A stretch of DNA of 13,924 nt from Clostridium sp. CAG:413 (GCA_000431775.1 FR888229.1:15702-29625), one strand, 5' to 3'. Numbered from the stretch's first letter, positions 1 through 8,071 are shown. Translations and numbers: made by a program. The notes: generated by a model not told the origin, from the sequence alone.

Positions 1-2667
1 GCGGCGGTTGGCGCCCATGCCGTCAAAAGCTCCGCATTTAACAAGGCTCTCGATGGCTCTGCGATTGAAATCCTTGCCGTACATACGGCGGCAAAAATCG
101 TAGAAATCCTTGAAATTGCCGTTCATGCTGCGTTCATCGACCATTCTGCGTATGAAGCCTCTGCCGAGATTCTTGACGGCAAGCAGGCTGAAATGAATGT
201 TGCCGTCGGAGACTTCAAATGCCTCGGTGCTGCGGTTAACATGGGGCGGGAGTATCTTTATCCCGAGACGGGAGCATTCGTTGATATACTGCGCCACCTT
301 GCCGCTGTTATCGAGGAAGCTCGTGAGCAGAGCTGCAAGGAATTCGCAGGGATAGTGGCACTTGAGCCATGCCGTCCTATAGGCAACGAAAGCGTATGCT
401 GCGGCGTGAGCTTTATTGAAAGCGTAGGAAGCAAAGGATATCATTTCGTCGAATATCTCGTTTGCGACACCGGCGGGCACTCCCCTTCTGACCGCTCCCT
501 CACAGAGAATATTGCCGTTCTCGTCGCCCGCGCCGTTAACGAAGCTGTCTCGCTCGCGCAGCATCACGTCATGCTTCTTTTTGCTCATTGCGCGGCGGAC
601 TATATCGGCTCTGCCGTAGGAATAGCCTGCAAGCTCACGGCATATCTGCATGACCTGCTCCTGGTAGACTATGCAGCCGTAGGTGACGTCGAGAATGCTT
701 TTCAGCTTCGGCGTTTTGTATTTTATTTTGGCGGGATTGTGGCGGTTTTCGATGTATGTGGGTATCGAATCCATAGGCCCGGGTCTGTAAAGCGAAATGA
801 CGGCTATCAGATCCTCGACGCTCTCGGGTTTGAGCTGCGAGAGCACGCTCCGCATGCCCGCGGATTCAAATTGGAATACGCCCTCGGTCTGACCGGCGCA
901 GAGCATATCGAATACTTGTCTGTCCTCCATGTCGATATTTTCTATGCTGAACGACGGGTCGGTGTTGCGGATAGCTTTCTCCGCATTGCGGATAACGGTC
1001 AAGGTTCTCAGGCCGAGGAAGTCCATCTTGAGCAGGCCCAGCTCCTCAAGAGTGGTCATTGTGAACTGCGTCACTATCGCTTCATCATTGCGCGCGAGGG
1101 GCACATATGAAACAACGGGATCGTGCGTTATGACAACACCCGCCGCGTGTGTCGAGGCATGGCGCGGCATACCCTCGACCTTCATCGCGGTGTCGATAAG
1201 CTCGTGAGCCTCCGCATCCTTGTCATAAAGAGCTTTGAATTCGGCGGAGCGCTTGAGAGCCTTTTCGAGCGTAATATTCAGCTCGTTCGGTATTTGCTTT
1301 GCGATATTGTCAACGGCTGAGTAAGACATTCCCATAGCCCTGCCGACGTCACGGATAGCCGCTTTGGCGGCCATGGTGCCGAAGGTGACGATCTGGGCGA
1401 CGTGATCCGCGCCGTATTTGTCTATAACATAGTCGATGACCTCGCCCCTGCGCTCGAAGCAGAAGTCAACGTCAAAGTCGGGCATACTGACTCTCTCGGG
1501 ATTCAGAAATCTCTCAAAGAGCAGGTTATACTTCATCGGGTCAATGCCGGTTATGCCTATGCAGTAGGCGCAGATGCTTGCAGCACCCGAGCCTCTGCCG
1601 GGGCCGACGGGGATGCCCACGCTCTTTGCGTGGCGAATGAAATCGTGGACTATCAGGTAATAATCCGTGTAGCCCATTTTGTTGATTATGCCGAGCTCGT
1701 ATTCGAGACGGTCAATATACTCCTGCGGCGGAGAATCGCCGTAGCGCTCCTTTAGGCCCTTGCGGCAGAGATTTGCGAACCAGTCAAAATGGCTCCAGCC
1801 GTCGGGCACATCAAAGTGCGGCAGCTTAGTTTTGCCGAATTCAAACTCCACATGGCATTGCTCGGCTATCTTAGCTGTGTTATCAACGGCCTGCGGGCAC
1901 TCGGAGAATGCCTCGCGCATTTCTTCTTCGCTTTTAAGATAGAATTCCTGCGTGCCGAACTCAAGCCCAGTATCCTCGCCGAGAGTGTGGTTGGTCTGTA
2001 TGCAGATGAGCACCTGCTGTATTTTTGAATCCTGCTTGTCCACATAATGTGCGTCGTTCGTGGCGGCAAGCGGTATATTAAGCTCCTTTGAGAGGCTGAT
2101 GAGCATAGGATTTATCCGCAGCTGCTCGTCAAGCCCGTGGTTTTGTATCTCGAGGTAATAATTTCCATCGCCGAATACGCCGTTATACCATTCGGCGACT
2201 TTTTTTGCTTCTTCATAGTCGTTTCGCTCAAGGGCACGGGCGACCTCACCTGCAAGGCAGCCTGAAAGAGCAATAAGCCCCTCGTGATGCTGCTCAAGAA
2301 GCTCTTTATCAACTCTCGGCTTGGTATAGAAGCCGTTGACCCAGCCCTCCGAGACCAGCTTTATAAGATTTTTATAGCCTGTATTGTTCTTGCAGAGCAG
2401 GATCAGATGATAACGCTCGTTGTCAATGCCGTGAACCTTATCAAAGCGCGACCTCGGCGCAACGTAGACCTCACATCCGATTATAGGATTCAGCCCTCTC
2501 GCCTTTGCAGCCTTATAAAAATCAACGACGCCGTACATGACGCCGTGATCCGTCAGGGCAACGCTCGTCTGACCCATGCTCTTTATTTTGTCGAGCATAG
2601 GTTCTATCCTGCAAGCGCCGTCGAGCAGGCTGTATTCACTGTGAACGTGCAGATGGGCAAAAGACAT
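1..2667 (-). CDS. dnaE: DNA polymerase III subunit alpha, DnaE type (3' end cut off by window)
   Basis: Catalytic subunit of the replicative DNA polymerase III family (C family), acting at the fork. Translating the minus strand from the ATG at 2667 gives 889 residues open to the window edge; full-length relatives are about 1150-1200, so the C-terminal part (OB fold and following regions) is missing. Seen: an N-terminal PHP domain with HLHVHSEYSLLDG at residues 5-17 and LTDHGVMYG near 40; the GPGRGSGA nucleotide-binding motif near 355; PDFDVDF at 396-402, whose D399 and D401 match the catalytic Asp pair; and KMDFLGLRTL with D549, matching the third catalytic Asp. There is no 3'-5' exonuclease insertion in the PHP domain, so this is DnaE rather than PolC. 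The ATG abuts the whiA TAA directly, and its GGAG ribosome site lies inside the last whiA codons, so translation is probably coupled. Last visible gene of the hprK operon. Confidence 0.96.
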   Translation of the reverse strand, partial: MSFAHLHVHSEYSLLDGACRIEPMLDKIKSMGQTSVALTDHGVMYGVVDFYKAAKARGLNPIIGCEVYVAPRSRFDKVHGIDNERYHLILLCKNNTGYKNLIKLVSEGWVNGFYTKPRVDKELLEQHHEGLIALSGCLAGEVARALERNDYEEAKKVAEWYNGVFGDGNYYLEIQNHGLDEQLRINPMLISLSKELNIPLAATNDAHYVDKQDSKIQQVLICIQTNHTLGEDTGLEFGTQEFYLKSEEEMREAFSECPQAVDNTAKIAEQCHVEFEFGKTKLPHFDVPDGWSHFDWFANLCRKGLKERYGDSPPQEYIDRLEYELGIINKMGYTDYYLIVHDFIRHAKSVGIPVGPGRGSGAASICAYCIGITGIDPMKYNLLFERFLNPERVSMPDFDVDFCFERRGEVIDYVIDKYGADHVAQIVTFGTMAAKAAIRDVGRAMGMSYSAVDNIAKQIPNELNITLEKALKRSAEFKALYDKDAEAHELIDTAMKVEGMPRHASTHAAGVVITHDPVVSYVPLARNDEAIVTQFTMTTLEELGLLKMDFLGLRTLTVIRNAEKAIRNTDPSFSIENIDMEDRQVFDMLCAGQTEGVFQFESAGMRSVLSQLKPESVEDLIAVISLYRPGPMDSIPTYIENRHNPAKIKYKTPKLKSILDVTYGCIVYQEQVMQICRELAGYSYGRADIVRRAMSKKKHDVMLRERDSFVNGAGDENGNILCEGAVRRGVPAGVANEIFDEMISFASYAFNKAHAAAYAFVAYRTAWLKCHYPCEFLAALLTSFLDNSGKVAQYINECSRLGIKILPPHVNRSTEAFEVSDGNIHFSLLAVKNLGRGFIRRMVDERSMNGNFKDFYDFCRRMYGKDFNRRAIESLVKCGAFDGMGANRR

Positions 2668-3570
2668 TTATTTCTCTCCGTTTTTAAGCTCGTCGGCGAA
2701 TTTGACTATCCTCTCAAGACGGTGATTGATTCCCGAACGGGTTATGGGCTCGTCCGAGAGAGTACAAAGCTCCTTGAGGCTCGCCTCGGGATTGTCTATC
2801 CTAAGGCGGGCGACGCCCTGCAAATTATCGGGCAGTGAGGATATGCCGACGGTGTTTTCAATATATTCTATGGCCTCTATCTGGATGTTGGAGGCTCCGA
2901 TGGTCTTGCCGATATTGGACAGTTCAAAGTTGACTATGCGGTTTATCTTGTTTTTGACGTCCTTTTCGATTTTAACATTCATCACATAGAGCGAGGCTTC
3001 CTGAGCGCCGATTATCGCCAGCACATCCTCTATGCTCTCGCTGTCTTTGAAATAAATAACGTGGTTGCCTTTTCTTATTATGTACTTGGGATTGAGATTC
3101 AGCTCATCGAGGAGCTTCATTAAGTCCATACAGAGCTTTTTATAAGGCACGACGAATTCAAGATGGTATCCCCTCTCGGGGTCGGTGACCGTGCCGCAGG
3201 AGAGGAAAACGCCGCGCAGGAATGCACCGGGGCACTGTTCGCAGGATATATTTGCGCGGTTTATACGCAAATTCGATTCGTTGAGCGTGTGGCCGAATTT
3301 GTCAAAGACCTTTTCCTTATCCGCGTCGGAGCGCACATAGGCGGTCAGCTTCTTTGCGCCGCCCGCGCTTGTTACCGTCTCAACGCCGCAGTAATCACGG
3401 ATGTATGAATTATAAAGCTCAAAGACGTCCGAATTCTCTGTTGTGATGGATAGGTTATATTTTGAGAAATGAGCAAAAAGCACAAGCCCATAGACTTGTG
3501 CGTGGTAACAGCATGGCGGCAGATTTTCCGTTTTGGAAAGAGCGCTTTTGATTTCTGATGAAAAAGACAC
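2668..3570 (-). CDS. whiA: DNA-binding protein WhiA
   Basis: WhiA is a Gram-positive DNA-binding protein linked to cell division and chromosome segregation in Bacillus and to sporulation septation in Streptomyces. This copy is 300 residues, a little under the usual 310-330. It has the degenerate LAGLIDADG homing-endonuclease-like fold (AFLRGVFLSCGTVTDP at 116-131, then YHLEF) and the characteristic C-terminal helix-turn-helix (SLKELCTLS...SGINHRL at about 264-284). The start is a GTG at 3570, chosen because AGGAGG sits six bases upstream and no better in-frame ATG lies near; that ribosome site overlaps the murB stop codon, so the two are probably coupled. In most clostridia rapZ and glmR lie between murB and whiA; here only 11 bases separate them. 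Confidence 0.95.
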   Translation of the reverse strand: MSFSSEIKSALSKTENLPPCCYHAQVYGLVLFAHFSKYNLSITTENSDVFELYNSYIRDYCGVETVTSAGGAKKLTAYVRSDADKEKVFDKFGHTLNESNLRINRANISCEQCPGAFLRGVFLSCGTVTDPERGYHLEFVVPYKKLCMDLMKLLDELNLNPKYIIRKGNHVIYFKDSESIEDVLAIIGAQEASLYVMNVKIEKDVKNKINRIVNFELSNIGKTIGASNIQIEAIEYIENTVGISSLPDNLQGVARLRIDNPEASLKELCTLSDEPITRSGINHRLERIVKFADELKNGEK

Positions 3571-3581
3571 GCTGATCCTCC

Positions 3582-4484
3582 TCAGATGATTTTAACTTCC
3601 GGCTCAAGTTCGACGCCCGTAGCCTTAAAAACCGTATCCTGACAGTGTTTGATAAGAGCCAACACGTCGTTGCAGGTCGCCGAGCCTGCGTTTATCAGGA
3701 AGCCGGCGTGCTTCTCGCTGACCTCCGCACCGCCTATACGGCAGCCCTTGAGGCCGCATTGCTCGATGAGCGCACCCGCAAAATATCCATCGGGGCGCTT
3801 GAAAGTGCTGCCTGCGCTGGGGTATTCAAGCGGCTGTTTATCCTTACGGCGCTGAATAAGATCGTCCATTTTGGCCCTGATCTCATCGCTGTTGCCCTTT
3901 TGAAGTCTGAGCGTGAGCGAAACTATAACAAAATCGGAGTCAGAATAAACGCTGTGACGGTAGCCGAGGTCAAGTTCATCACCCGAGAAAGAGCCGAGCG
4001 AGCCGTCGGGCAAAATATGCTCGCATTCCACAAGCACATCGCTCATCTGACCGCCGTACGCGCCCGCGTTCATATACGCTGCGCCGCCTGCCGAGCCGGG
4101 AATACCGTAGGCGAATTCAAGCCCGGTGAGCGAATTTTCAAGCGCAAAACGGCAAAGTCTTGCAAGCGAAACGCCGCATGAGCATTTAATTGTCGTGTCG
4201 TCGAGCAATTCGAGCGAAGCAAGATGTGAGGTGTTTATCACAACGCCTCTGAAGCCCTCGTTGCTGATAAGGAGGTTGCTGCCTTTGCCTATAACGAGCA
4301 GCGGCAGCTCACGCGCTCTGATGAATGCGACAAGCTCCGAGAGCACGGATATTGAATTCGGGAATATCATTATATCCGCTTTACCGCCGATCTTGAAGCT
4401 CGTATAGTCTTTGAGCTCGGCGGTGAGCGAGTATTCGCATCCTGTGCTTTCGCAAAGTGAAATAAGTTTGTCGTATGAGAACAT
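3582..4484 (-). CDS. murB: UDP-N-acetylenolpyruvoylglucosamine reductase MurB
   Basis: FAD enzyme that reduces UDP-GlcNAc-enolpyruvate to UDP-N-acetylmuramate with NADPH, the second committed step of cytoplasmic peptidoglycan precursor synthesis. With the start at 4484 the protein is 300 residues, the normal size. Seen: the FAD-binding loop LVIGKGSNLLI (64-73), the substrate region FAYGIPGSAGGAAYMNAGA (124-142), GYRHS with the conserved Arg176, SAGSTFKRP with the proton-donor Ser226, and the C-terminal LEPEV with the likely catalytic Glu296. The frame is open another 27 codons upstream (to 4565), but that would overlap the glucokinase gene. The ATG at 4484 has GGAGG five bases before it, and MurB homology begins just after it, so 4484 is preferred. 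The gap to the upstream glucokinase is 22 bases. Confidence 0.96.
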   Translation of the reverse strand: MFSYDKLISLCESTGCEYSLTAELKDYTSFKIGGKADIMIFPNSISVLSELVAFIRARELPLLVIGKGSNLLISNEGFRGVVINTSHLASLELLDDTTIKCSCGVSLARLCRFALENSLTGLEFAYGIPGSAGGAAYMNAGAYGGQMSDVLVECEHILPDGSLGSFSGDELDLGYRHSVYSDSDFVIVSLTLRLQKGNSDEIRAKMDDLIQRRKDKQPLEYPSAGSTFKRPDGYFAGALIEQCGLKGCRIGGAEVSEKHAGFLINAGSATCNDVLALIKHCQDTVFKATGVELEPEVKII

Positions 4485-4506
4485 GGCTGCCTCCGTCAAA
4501 ATTATC

Positions 4507-5454
4507 TTATTCGTTGAGCAGAGCTGCGCCGTAAATTCCGGCGTCGTTGCCGAGCTCAGCCGCAACTATCTGAGTCTGTCTTGCGGCATAAATGCTGTAT
4601 CTCTCACGGTTGACATGTCTTCTGAGAGGTCTGAGGAGGGTCTCACCCTCGTGACTGATGCCGCCGCCGATGCATATTATATCGGGCTGAAGAGCGTTGA
4701 TTATGTTGATAACGCCCGCGGCAACATAATAGATATACTTGTCAACAACTGCCTTGGCGGTCCTGTCGTCAAGCCTCATTGCGTCAAAGGCGGTCCTGCC
4801 GTTGACATTGTCAATGTTGTCATTTACAAGCTGCCACATGGCGCTGTCATGGTCATGGCGCATAGCGTCCTTGGTCTGTGAGATAAGAGCCGTGGCGGAG
4901 GCGTACTGCTCCCAGCAGCCTCTTCTGCCGCAGGTGCACTGCTCACCGTCAACGACTATTACCATGTGACCCATTTCGCCCGCAGCGTAGTTGACGCCGT
5001 TGACGATCTTGCCGCCGATGATAATACCGCTGCCGACGCCCGTGCCGAGAGTGACGGCAACAAAGTTGCTCACGCCCTTGCCGACGCCCGCAACTGCCTC
5101 GCCGAGAGCGGCGCAGTTAGCGTCATTGTCGATATAAACGGTCTTATGGATCCTCGCTTCGAGCATTTCCTTTGCGGGGACTTTGTTGAAGTCAAGATTG
5201 TTGGCAAATTCAATATAGCCTGTTGCCTTATTGACAGAGCCTGGAGTGCCGACGCCCACTGAGACGACGTCATCCATGGATATGCCCGCATCCTTGACCG
5301 CAAGGTTGATGGCTAACGCGATGTCATCAAATATCTCCTCTGCGGGTCTGGGGCACTTGGTCTTGACCTTTCCCCTGCCGACTATTTTGAGTTCCTCATT
5401 GATAACGCCTACCGCGATATTGGTGCCGCCGAGATCAACGCCGATCCTATACAT
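4507..5454 (-). CDS. glcK: ROK-family glucokinase
   Basis: Cytoplasmic sugar kinase of the ROK family, most likely phosphorylating glucose with ATP to glucose-6-phosphate for glycolysis. It has 315 residues, typical for the family. Seen: the N-terminal phosphate loop DLGGTN (7-12), the catalytic Asp111 in DNDANCAALGE, the glycine-rich LGTGVGSG (136-143), GEMGHM (159-164) with the zinc-ligand His163, and the ROK zinc cluster CTCGRRGC with Cys173, Cys175 and Cys180. The C-terminal part carries a second glycine-rich loop (CIGGGIS). GGAGG lies nine bases before the ATG. The 50-base gap to hprK holds a TATAAT (5475-5480) without a convincing -35, so a weak internal promoter is possible but unproven. 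Its place behind hprK fits free glucose entering by a non-PTS route. Exact sugar preference cannot be read from sequence. Confidence 0.9.
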   Translation of the reverse strand: MYRIGVDLGGTNIAVGVINEELKIVGRGKVKTKCPRPAEEIFDDIALAINLAVKDAGISMDDVVSVGVGTPGSVNKATGYIEFANNLDFNKVPAKEMLEARIHKTVYIDNDANCAALGEAVAGVGKGVSNFVAVTLGTGVGSGIIIGGKIVNGVNYAAGEMGHMVIVVDGEQCTCGRRGCWEQYASATALISQTKDAMRHDHDSAMWQLVNDNIDNVNGRTAFDAMRLDDRTAKAVVDKYIYYVAAGVINIINALQPDIICIGGGISHEGETLLRPLRRHVNRERYSIYAARQTQIVAAELGNDAGIYGAALLNE

Positions 5455-5504
5455 ATTTTATTACCTCCAAAGTAATTATATCCTTAAATTTAATTCTTTG
5501 TTTT

Positions 5505-6470
5505 TTAGAAATTGTGCCAGAATTCAAGCTCTTTTTTTGCAGGGATTATATCGTCGGTCATGCCGAGGCTGTGGAGCAGCTCACGGGCGGCGTTATAACC
5601 CATCTTCTTTTGTCTGTTGTTCATTGCGGCAGCCTCGATGATGATCGAGAGGTTTCTTCCTGGCTTAACTGGCACCGTGGTGACGGGCACCTCTATGCCG
5701 AGAATGTCGGTGTATTCATTCTCAAGGCCGAGGCGGTCATAGACCTTTTCGCCGTCCCAAAGCTCAAGCTGGATAACCATATCAATCTTCTCGGTTATCT
5801 TGACCGCGCCCATGCCGAAAAGTCTGCGAGCGTTCAGCACGCCGACGCCGCGCAGCTCAATGAAGTGACGGATATTGTCGGGAGCGGAGCCGACAAGGGT
5901 CTTATTTGAGACCTTGCGGATCTCGACCGCATCATCCGCTATCAGACGATGGCCGCGTTTAATAAGCTCGAGTGCCGTTTCGCTCTTGCCAACGCCGCTG
6001 TCGCCGAGTATCAGCACGCCCTCGCCGTAAACCTCGACAAGCACGCCGTGTCGTGTTATCCGCTGAGCAAGCTCAACACCGAGATATGAAATCGTTGATG
6101 ACATACAGCTCGAGGTCGGTTCGCCGGTAGCAAGGATAGGCACTTCATATTTCTTTGCGAGATTAAGGAAAACCTCGTCGCAGTCGAGATCTCTTGTCAA
6201 GATAACCGCTGCGGGGCGCTTTGACAGAAATCTCTCCATTGATTCTTTGGCTTCGCTGTCGCCGAGGCTCCTTATGTACTCCGTCTCGGTAAGGCCGAGA
6301 AACTGTATACGCTTCGGGTCAAAATAATCCTCAAAGCCCGCAAGCATCAGACCCGGGCGGTTAACGTCCTGCGAGGTGATATACAGGTCGGCAATGTCCT
6401 TCGGAGTATAAATTACCTTGAGCGACTGATCGTTAACGAGCTTCTCAATTGAAACGGAATACTTGCTCAT
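5505..6470 (-). CDS. hprK: HPr kinase/phosphorylase
   Basis: Bifunctional sensor enzyme that phosphorylates Ser46 of HPr with ATP or pyrophosphate and removes the phosphate again, setting carbon catabolite repression through CcpA and the phosphotransferase system. It has 321 residues, close to the usual 310-320. Seen: an N-terminal regulatory domain (about 1-130), His141 in the RHGVLVEVYGEGVLI stretch, Walker A GDSGVGKS (156-163), the Asp pair ADDAVEI (178-184), the family signature LRGVGVLNARRLFG (206-219), and the C-terminal PVKPGRN loop (268-273) with the following helix. GGAG precedes the ATG at 6470 by six bases. It is the first gene of a five-gene run and follows a well-formed promoter. 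The operon partners murB, whiA and dnaE are conserved neighbours of hprK in Clostridia. Confidence 0.97.
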   Translation of the reverse strand: MSKYSVSIEKLVNDQSLKVIYTPKDIADLYITSQDVNRPGLMLAGFEDYFDPKRIQFLGLTETEYIRSLGDSEAKESMERFLSKRPAAVILTRDLDCDEVFLNLAKKYEVPILATGEPTSSCMSSTISYLGVELAQRITRHGVLVEVYGEGVLILGDSGVGKSETALELIKRGHRLIADDAVEIRKVSNKTLVGSAPDNIRHFIELRGVGVLNARRLFGMGAVKITEKIDMVIQLELWDGEKVYDRLGLENEYTDILGIEVPVTTVPVKPGRNLSIIIEAAAMNNRQKKMGYNAARELLHSLGMTDDIIPAKKELEFWHNF

Positions 6471-6515
6471 ATGACTCTCCTTGAATAACCGTTAAATTTG
6501 ACCGATATTAATTAT

Positions 6516-6544
6516 ATTATAAAGCATCTTTAATTATTTTCCAA
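6516..6544 (-). promoter_or_regulatory. Vegetative promoter of the hprK operon
   Basis: On the minus strand the -35 is TTGGAA (6539-6544), followed by a 17-base spacer and a perfect TATAAT -10 (6516-6521). The expected start is near 6509, leaving a leader of about 39 bases before hprK. It sits just behind the terminator of the coat gene pair, so the hprK operon is an independent transcription unit. Confidence 0.8.
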
Positions 6545-6564
6545 GCCTTTTTTAAATAATTTTT

Positions 6565-6604
6565 AAAAAAGTCGGCGAACATCGCCTGAAACGATGCCCG
6601 CCGA
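6565..6604 (-). terminator. Rho-independent terminator after the coat-protein pair
   Basis: A 13-base stem (6572-6584 with 6592-6604, including two G-U pairs) with a 7-base loop is followed on the minus strand by six U. It lies right after the stop at 6610 and before the hprK promoter. Confidence 0.88.
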
Positions 6605-6609
6605 ACCAC

Positions 6610-6885
6610 TCAAAGCTGAGTCGCTATATTTTCAAACTTGGTTTTGGTTTCGTTAATCATCTGAGCCTGCGCCTGAGCGGGGTTATACCAGCCTCGCTTC
6701 TGCATCTCGCCGAAGGCTGTGAACTGCATATTGTGCTCCTCGCCGAGAATCTTGAGCATATCGCTCTGGAGCTGCTGATTGACGCATTCGTTGGAGAAGG
6801 TGTTGTAGATATCGGTGATATGCTTCTGAGAGCTGAGGATATCGTCAAGTATCTCTTTATCGGTGAAATTCTGATCGGTATTCAT
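6610..6885 (-). CDS. Small CotF-like spore coat protein (91 aa)
   Basis: A 91-residue, largely helical protein resembling the short CotF-type spore coat proteins of Clostridia. Seen: the TDKEILDDILSSQKHITDIYN opening helix, then a second helix with the EEH motif (residues 49-51) typical of this ferritin-like fold, and a Gln/Ala-rich tail with RGWYNP. Such proteins usually occur as pairs of one roughly 60-residue and one roughly 90-residue member, as here: the 61-residue partner lies 13 bases upstream. The ribosome site is an unusual run of five G six bases before the ATG at 6885. The gene ends just before a strong terminator. Function in the spore is inferred from family resemblance; no catalytic residues can be named. 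A non-spore ferritin-like role cannot be excluded. Confidence 0.75.
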   Translation of the reverse strand: MNTDQNFTDKEILDDILSSQKHITDIYNTFSNECVNQQLQSDMLKILGEEHNMQFTAFGEMQKRGWYNPAQAQAQMINETKTKFENIATQL

Positions 6886-6898
6886 AATTTACCCCCTA

Positions 6899-7084
6899 TT
6901 AATAGAGATGACCCATAAGGGTATCGAAATGCTGCTTGTGCTGATTTGCCATCTGCTCGCACGAGGCTTTTATCTGCGGGTCGGTCGCCGCCTGCGAATA
7001 TGCCTTGTACTTTTTCACGAGCATTTGCTCATAGTTGAGCTGATCCTCAAGGGCGGAAAGCTCTTTTGCGGTTAAGTTTGCCAT
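6899..7084 (-). CDS. Small spore-coat-associated helical protein (61 aa), partner of the CotF-like gene
   Basis: A 61-residue protein predicted to form two helices: LSALEDQLNYEQMLVKKYK (residues 9-27) and CEQMANQHKQHFDTLMGHL (42-60). Conserved Glu/His spacing in each helix (EDQLNYEQ; HKQHF) is characteristic of the short coat proteins that pair with CotF-like partners. AAGGAGA sits six bases before the ATG. It is first in a two-gene unit with the 91-residue gene, 13 bases apart, suggesting co-translation and possibly a hetero-complex. The 100 bases upstream contain no convincing vegetative or sporulation-sigma promoter that I can fix. Assignment rests on size, composition and pairing. Confidence 0.7.
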   Translation of the reverse strand: MANLTAKELSALEDQLNYEQMLVKKYKAYSQAATDPQIKASCEQMANQHKQHFDTLMGHLY

Positions 7085-7150
7085 ACTATCTCTCCTTTAA
7101 TTATGGTAAAAACAGTATTAGCGAAATCAGGCTGAATATTCGCCCGACAA

Positions 7151-7179
7151 ACAAAAAACCTCCGTCAAACGGAGGTTTT
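7151..7179 (-). terminator. Rho-independent terminator after the mgtC-family gene
   Basis: A perfect 10-base stem (7155-7164 with 7170-7179, AAAACCTCCG arm) and a 5-base loop, followed on the minus strand by a T-rich run. It lies seven bases past the stop at 7186. The arms end in A/T runs on both sides, but no plus-strand gene reads into it. Confidence 0.88.
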
Positions 7180-7185
7180 ACAGGA

Positions 7186-7890
7186 TCAAATATCAACTGA
7201 TATTATGTTCTCATCATTGTCGGCGATGAGCATTATCTCATCCATAGAGGTTGTCCTCGCTTTTTTGATGGTGATATTAAGGGTTATTGTCTGATCTGGG
7301 TTGCGGGTCATTTTGCACTTCTCGACCGTGATGTTATTTTGCTTGAGCTTCGCTCTGAAGTCGCTGACGACATTGGGAGAGTTGTTGACGGTCACGCTGA
7401 ATTCGTTAACAGTATTCTCGAGCCTTGAAAAGAACTTATGCATGATAAGCTGGAAGAATATCATCAGTGCCGTGGCGCAAATACCAACGGTGTAAAGACC
7501 CGAGCCGATGGCAAGGCCGACTGCGGCGGTGGTCCAAATACCCGCAGCGGTGGTAAGACCCTTTATAGAAACATCCCTGACAAAAATAACGCCTGCGCCG
7601 AGGAAGCTTACACCTGTGGTGACACTGGCGGCAATACGTGACGCGTCAAGACTTATGCCGTCATATATAACAACGTCAAAGAACCCGTATTTGGAGACAA
7701 TTATTGTCAACGCTGAGCCGAGAGCGACCATGATGTGGGTGCGAATACCGGCGTCCTTTTGCCTGCGGCTGCGTTCAAGACCTATCAGAGCGCCGCAGAA
7801 GCAGGCGATCACCATACGCACCGCATAAATGCCGTCATCCGCGATCCTGGGGAAAAACTCAGCAGTAATAAAGTTTAGAATTCTGTCCAT
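7186..7890 (-). CDS. MgtC/SapB-family inner membrane protein
   Basis: A 234-residue membrane protein of the MgtC/SapB family. Seen: several hydrophobic segments between about residues 20 and 150, the family hallmarks GALIGLERSRR (33-43), AGIRTH (47-52), GVSFLGAGVIF (93-103) and GLTTAAGIWTTAAVGLAIG (111-129), then a soluble C-terminal domain (about 160-234) of the ACT-like kind found in longer MgtC relatives. In Salmonella MgtC acts on the F1Fo ATPase and on phosphate uptake under Mg limitation or in macrophages; in commensal Firmicutes the role is not established, so none is assigned beyond the family. The ribosome site is a non-standard G5 run about seven bases before the ATG at 7890. Only 26 bases separate the start from the upstream tRNA terminator, so expression may depend on read-through. 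Confidence 0.88.
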   Translation of the reverse strand: MDRILNFITAEFFPRIADDGIYAVRMVIACFCGALIGLERSRRQKDAGIRTHIMVALGSALTIIVSKYGFFDVVIYDGISLDASRIAASVTTGVSFLGAGVIFVRDVSIKGLTTAAGIWTTAAVGLAIGSGLYTVGICATALMIFFQLIMHKFFSRLENTVNEFSVTVNNSPNVVSDFRAKLKQNNITVEKCKMTRNPDQTITLNITIKKARTTSMDEIMLIADNDENIISVDI

Positions 7891-7916
7891 AAGCGTACCC
7901 CCGAAATAATAATACT

Positions 7917-7946
7917 AAAAAACCGACTTGAAAAACAAGTCGGTTT
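7917..7946 (-). terminator. Rho-independent terminator of the tRNA-Ala gene
   Basis: A perfect 11-base stem (7920-7930 with 7936-7946) with a five-base loop and a run of six T on the minus strand, starting four bases past the encoded CCA of the tRNA. Confidence 0.87.
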
Positions 7947-7950
7947 CCGC

Positions 7951-8026
<76 letters not shown>

Positions 8027-8042
8027 ACGGAACTGCTTAGAT

Positions 8043-8071
8043 ATAATATCACATTTTTTTTAAAAAATCAA
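8043..8071 (-). promoter_or_regulatory. Promoter of the tRNA-Ala gene
   Basis: On the minus strand TTGATT (8066-8071), a 17-base A/T-rich spacer, and TATTAT (8043-8048). The expected start near 8036 leaves a leader of about 10 bases before the tRNA 5' end at 8026. Further A/T runs just upstream (8072-8092) could act as an UP element. Confidence 0.78.

Noticed and set aside
193..2838. Long plus-strand frames opposite dnaE and whiA (for example 193-1110, 1402-1755 and 2284-2838)
   Set aside because: They lie antisense to dnaE and whiA, have low-complexity translations without recognisable domains, and arise from codon bias of the true minus-strand genes.
4485..4565. Upstream MurB start at 4565
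   Set aside because: The extra 27 residues overlap the glucokinase 3' end and have no ribosome site; GGAGG supports 4484.
7085..7115. CATAATTA as a sigma-K/E-type -10 before the coat gene pair
   Set aside because: It lies 15 bases before the start codon, so transcription would begin inside the ribosome site; no matching -35 is present.
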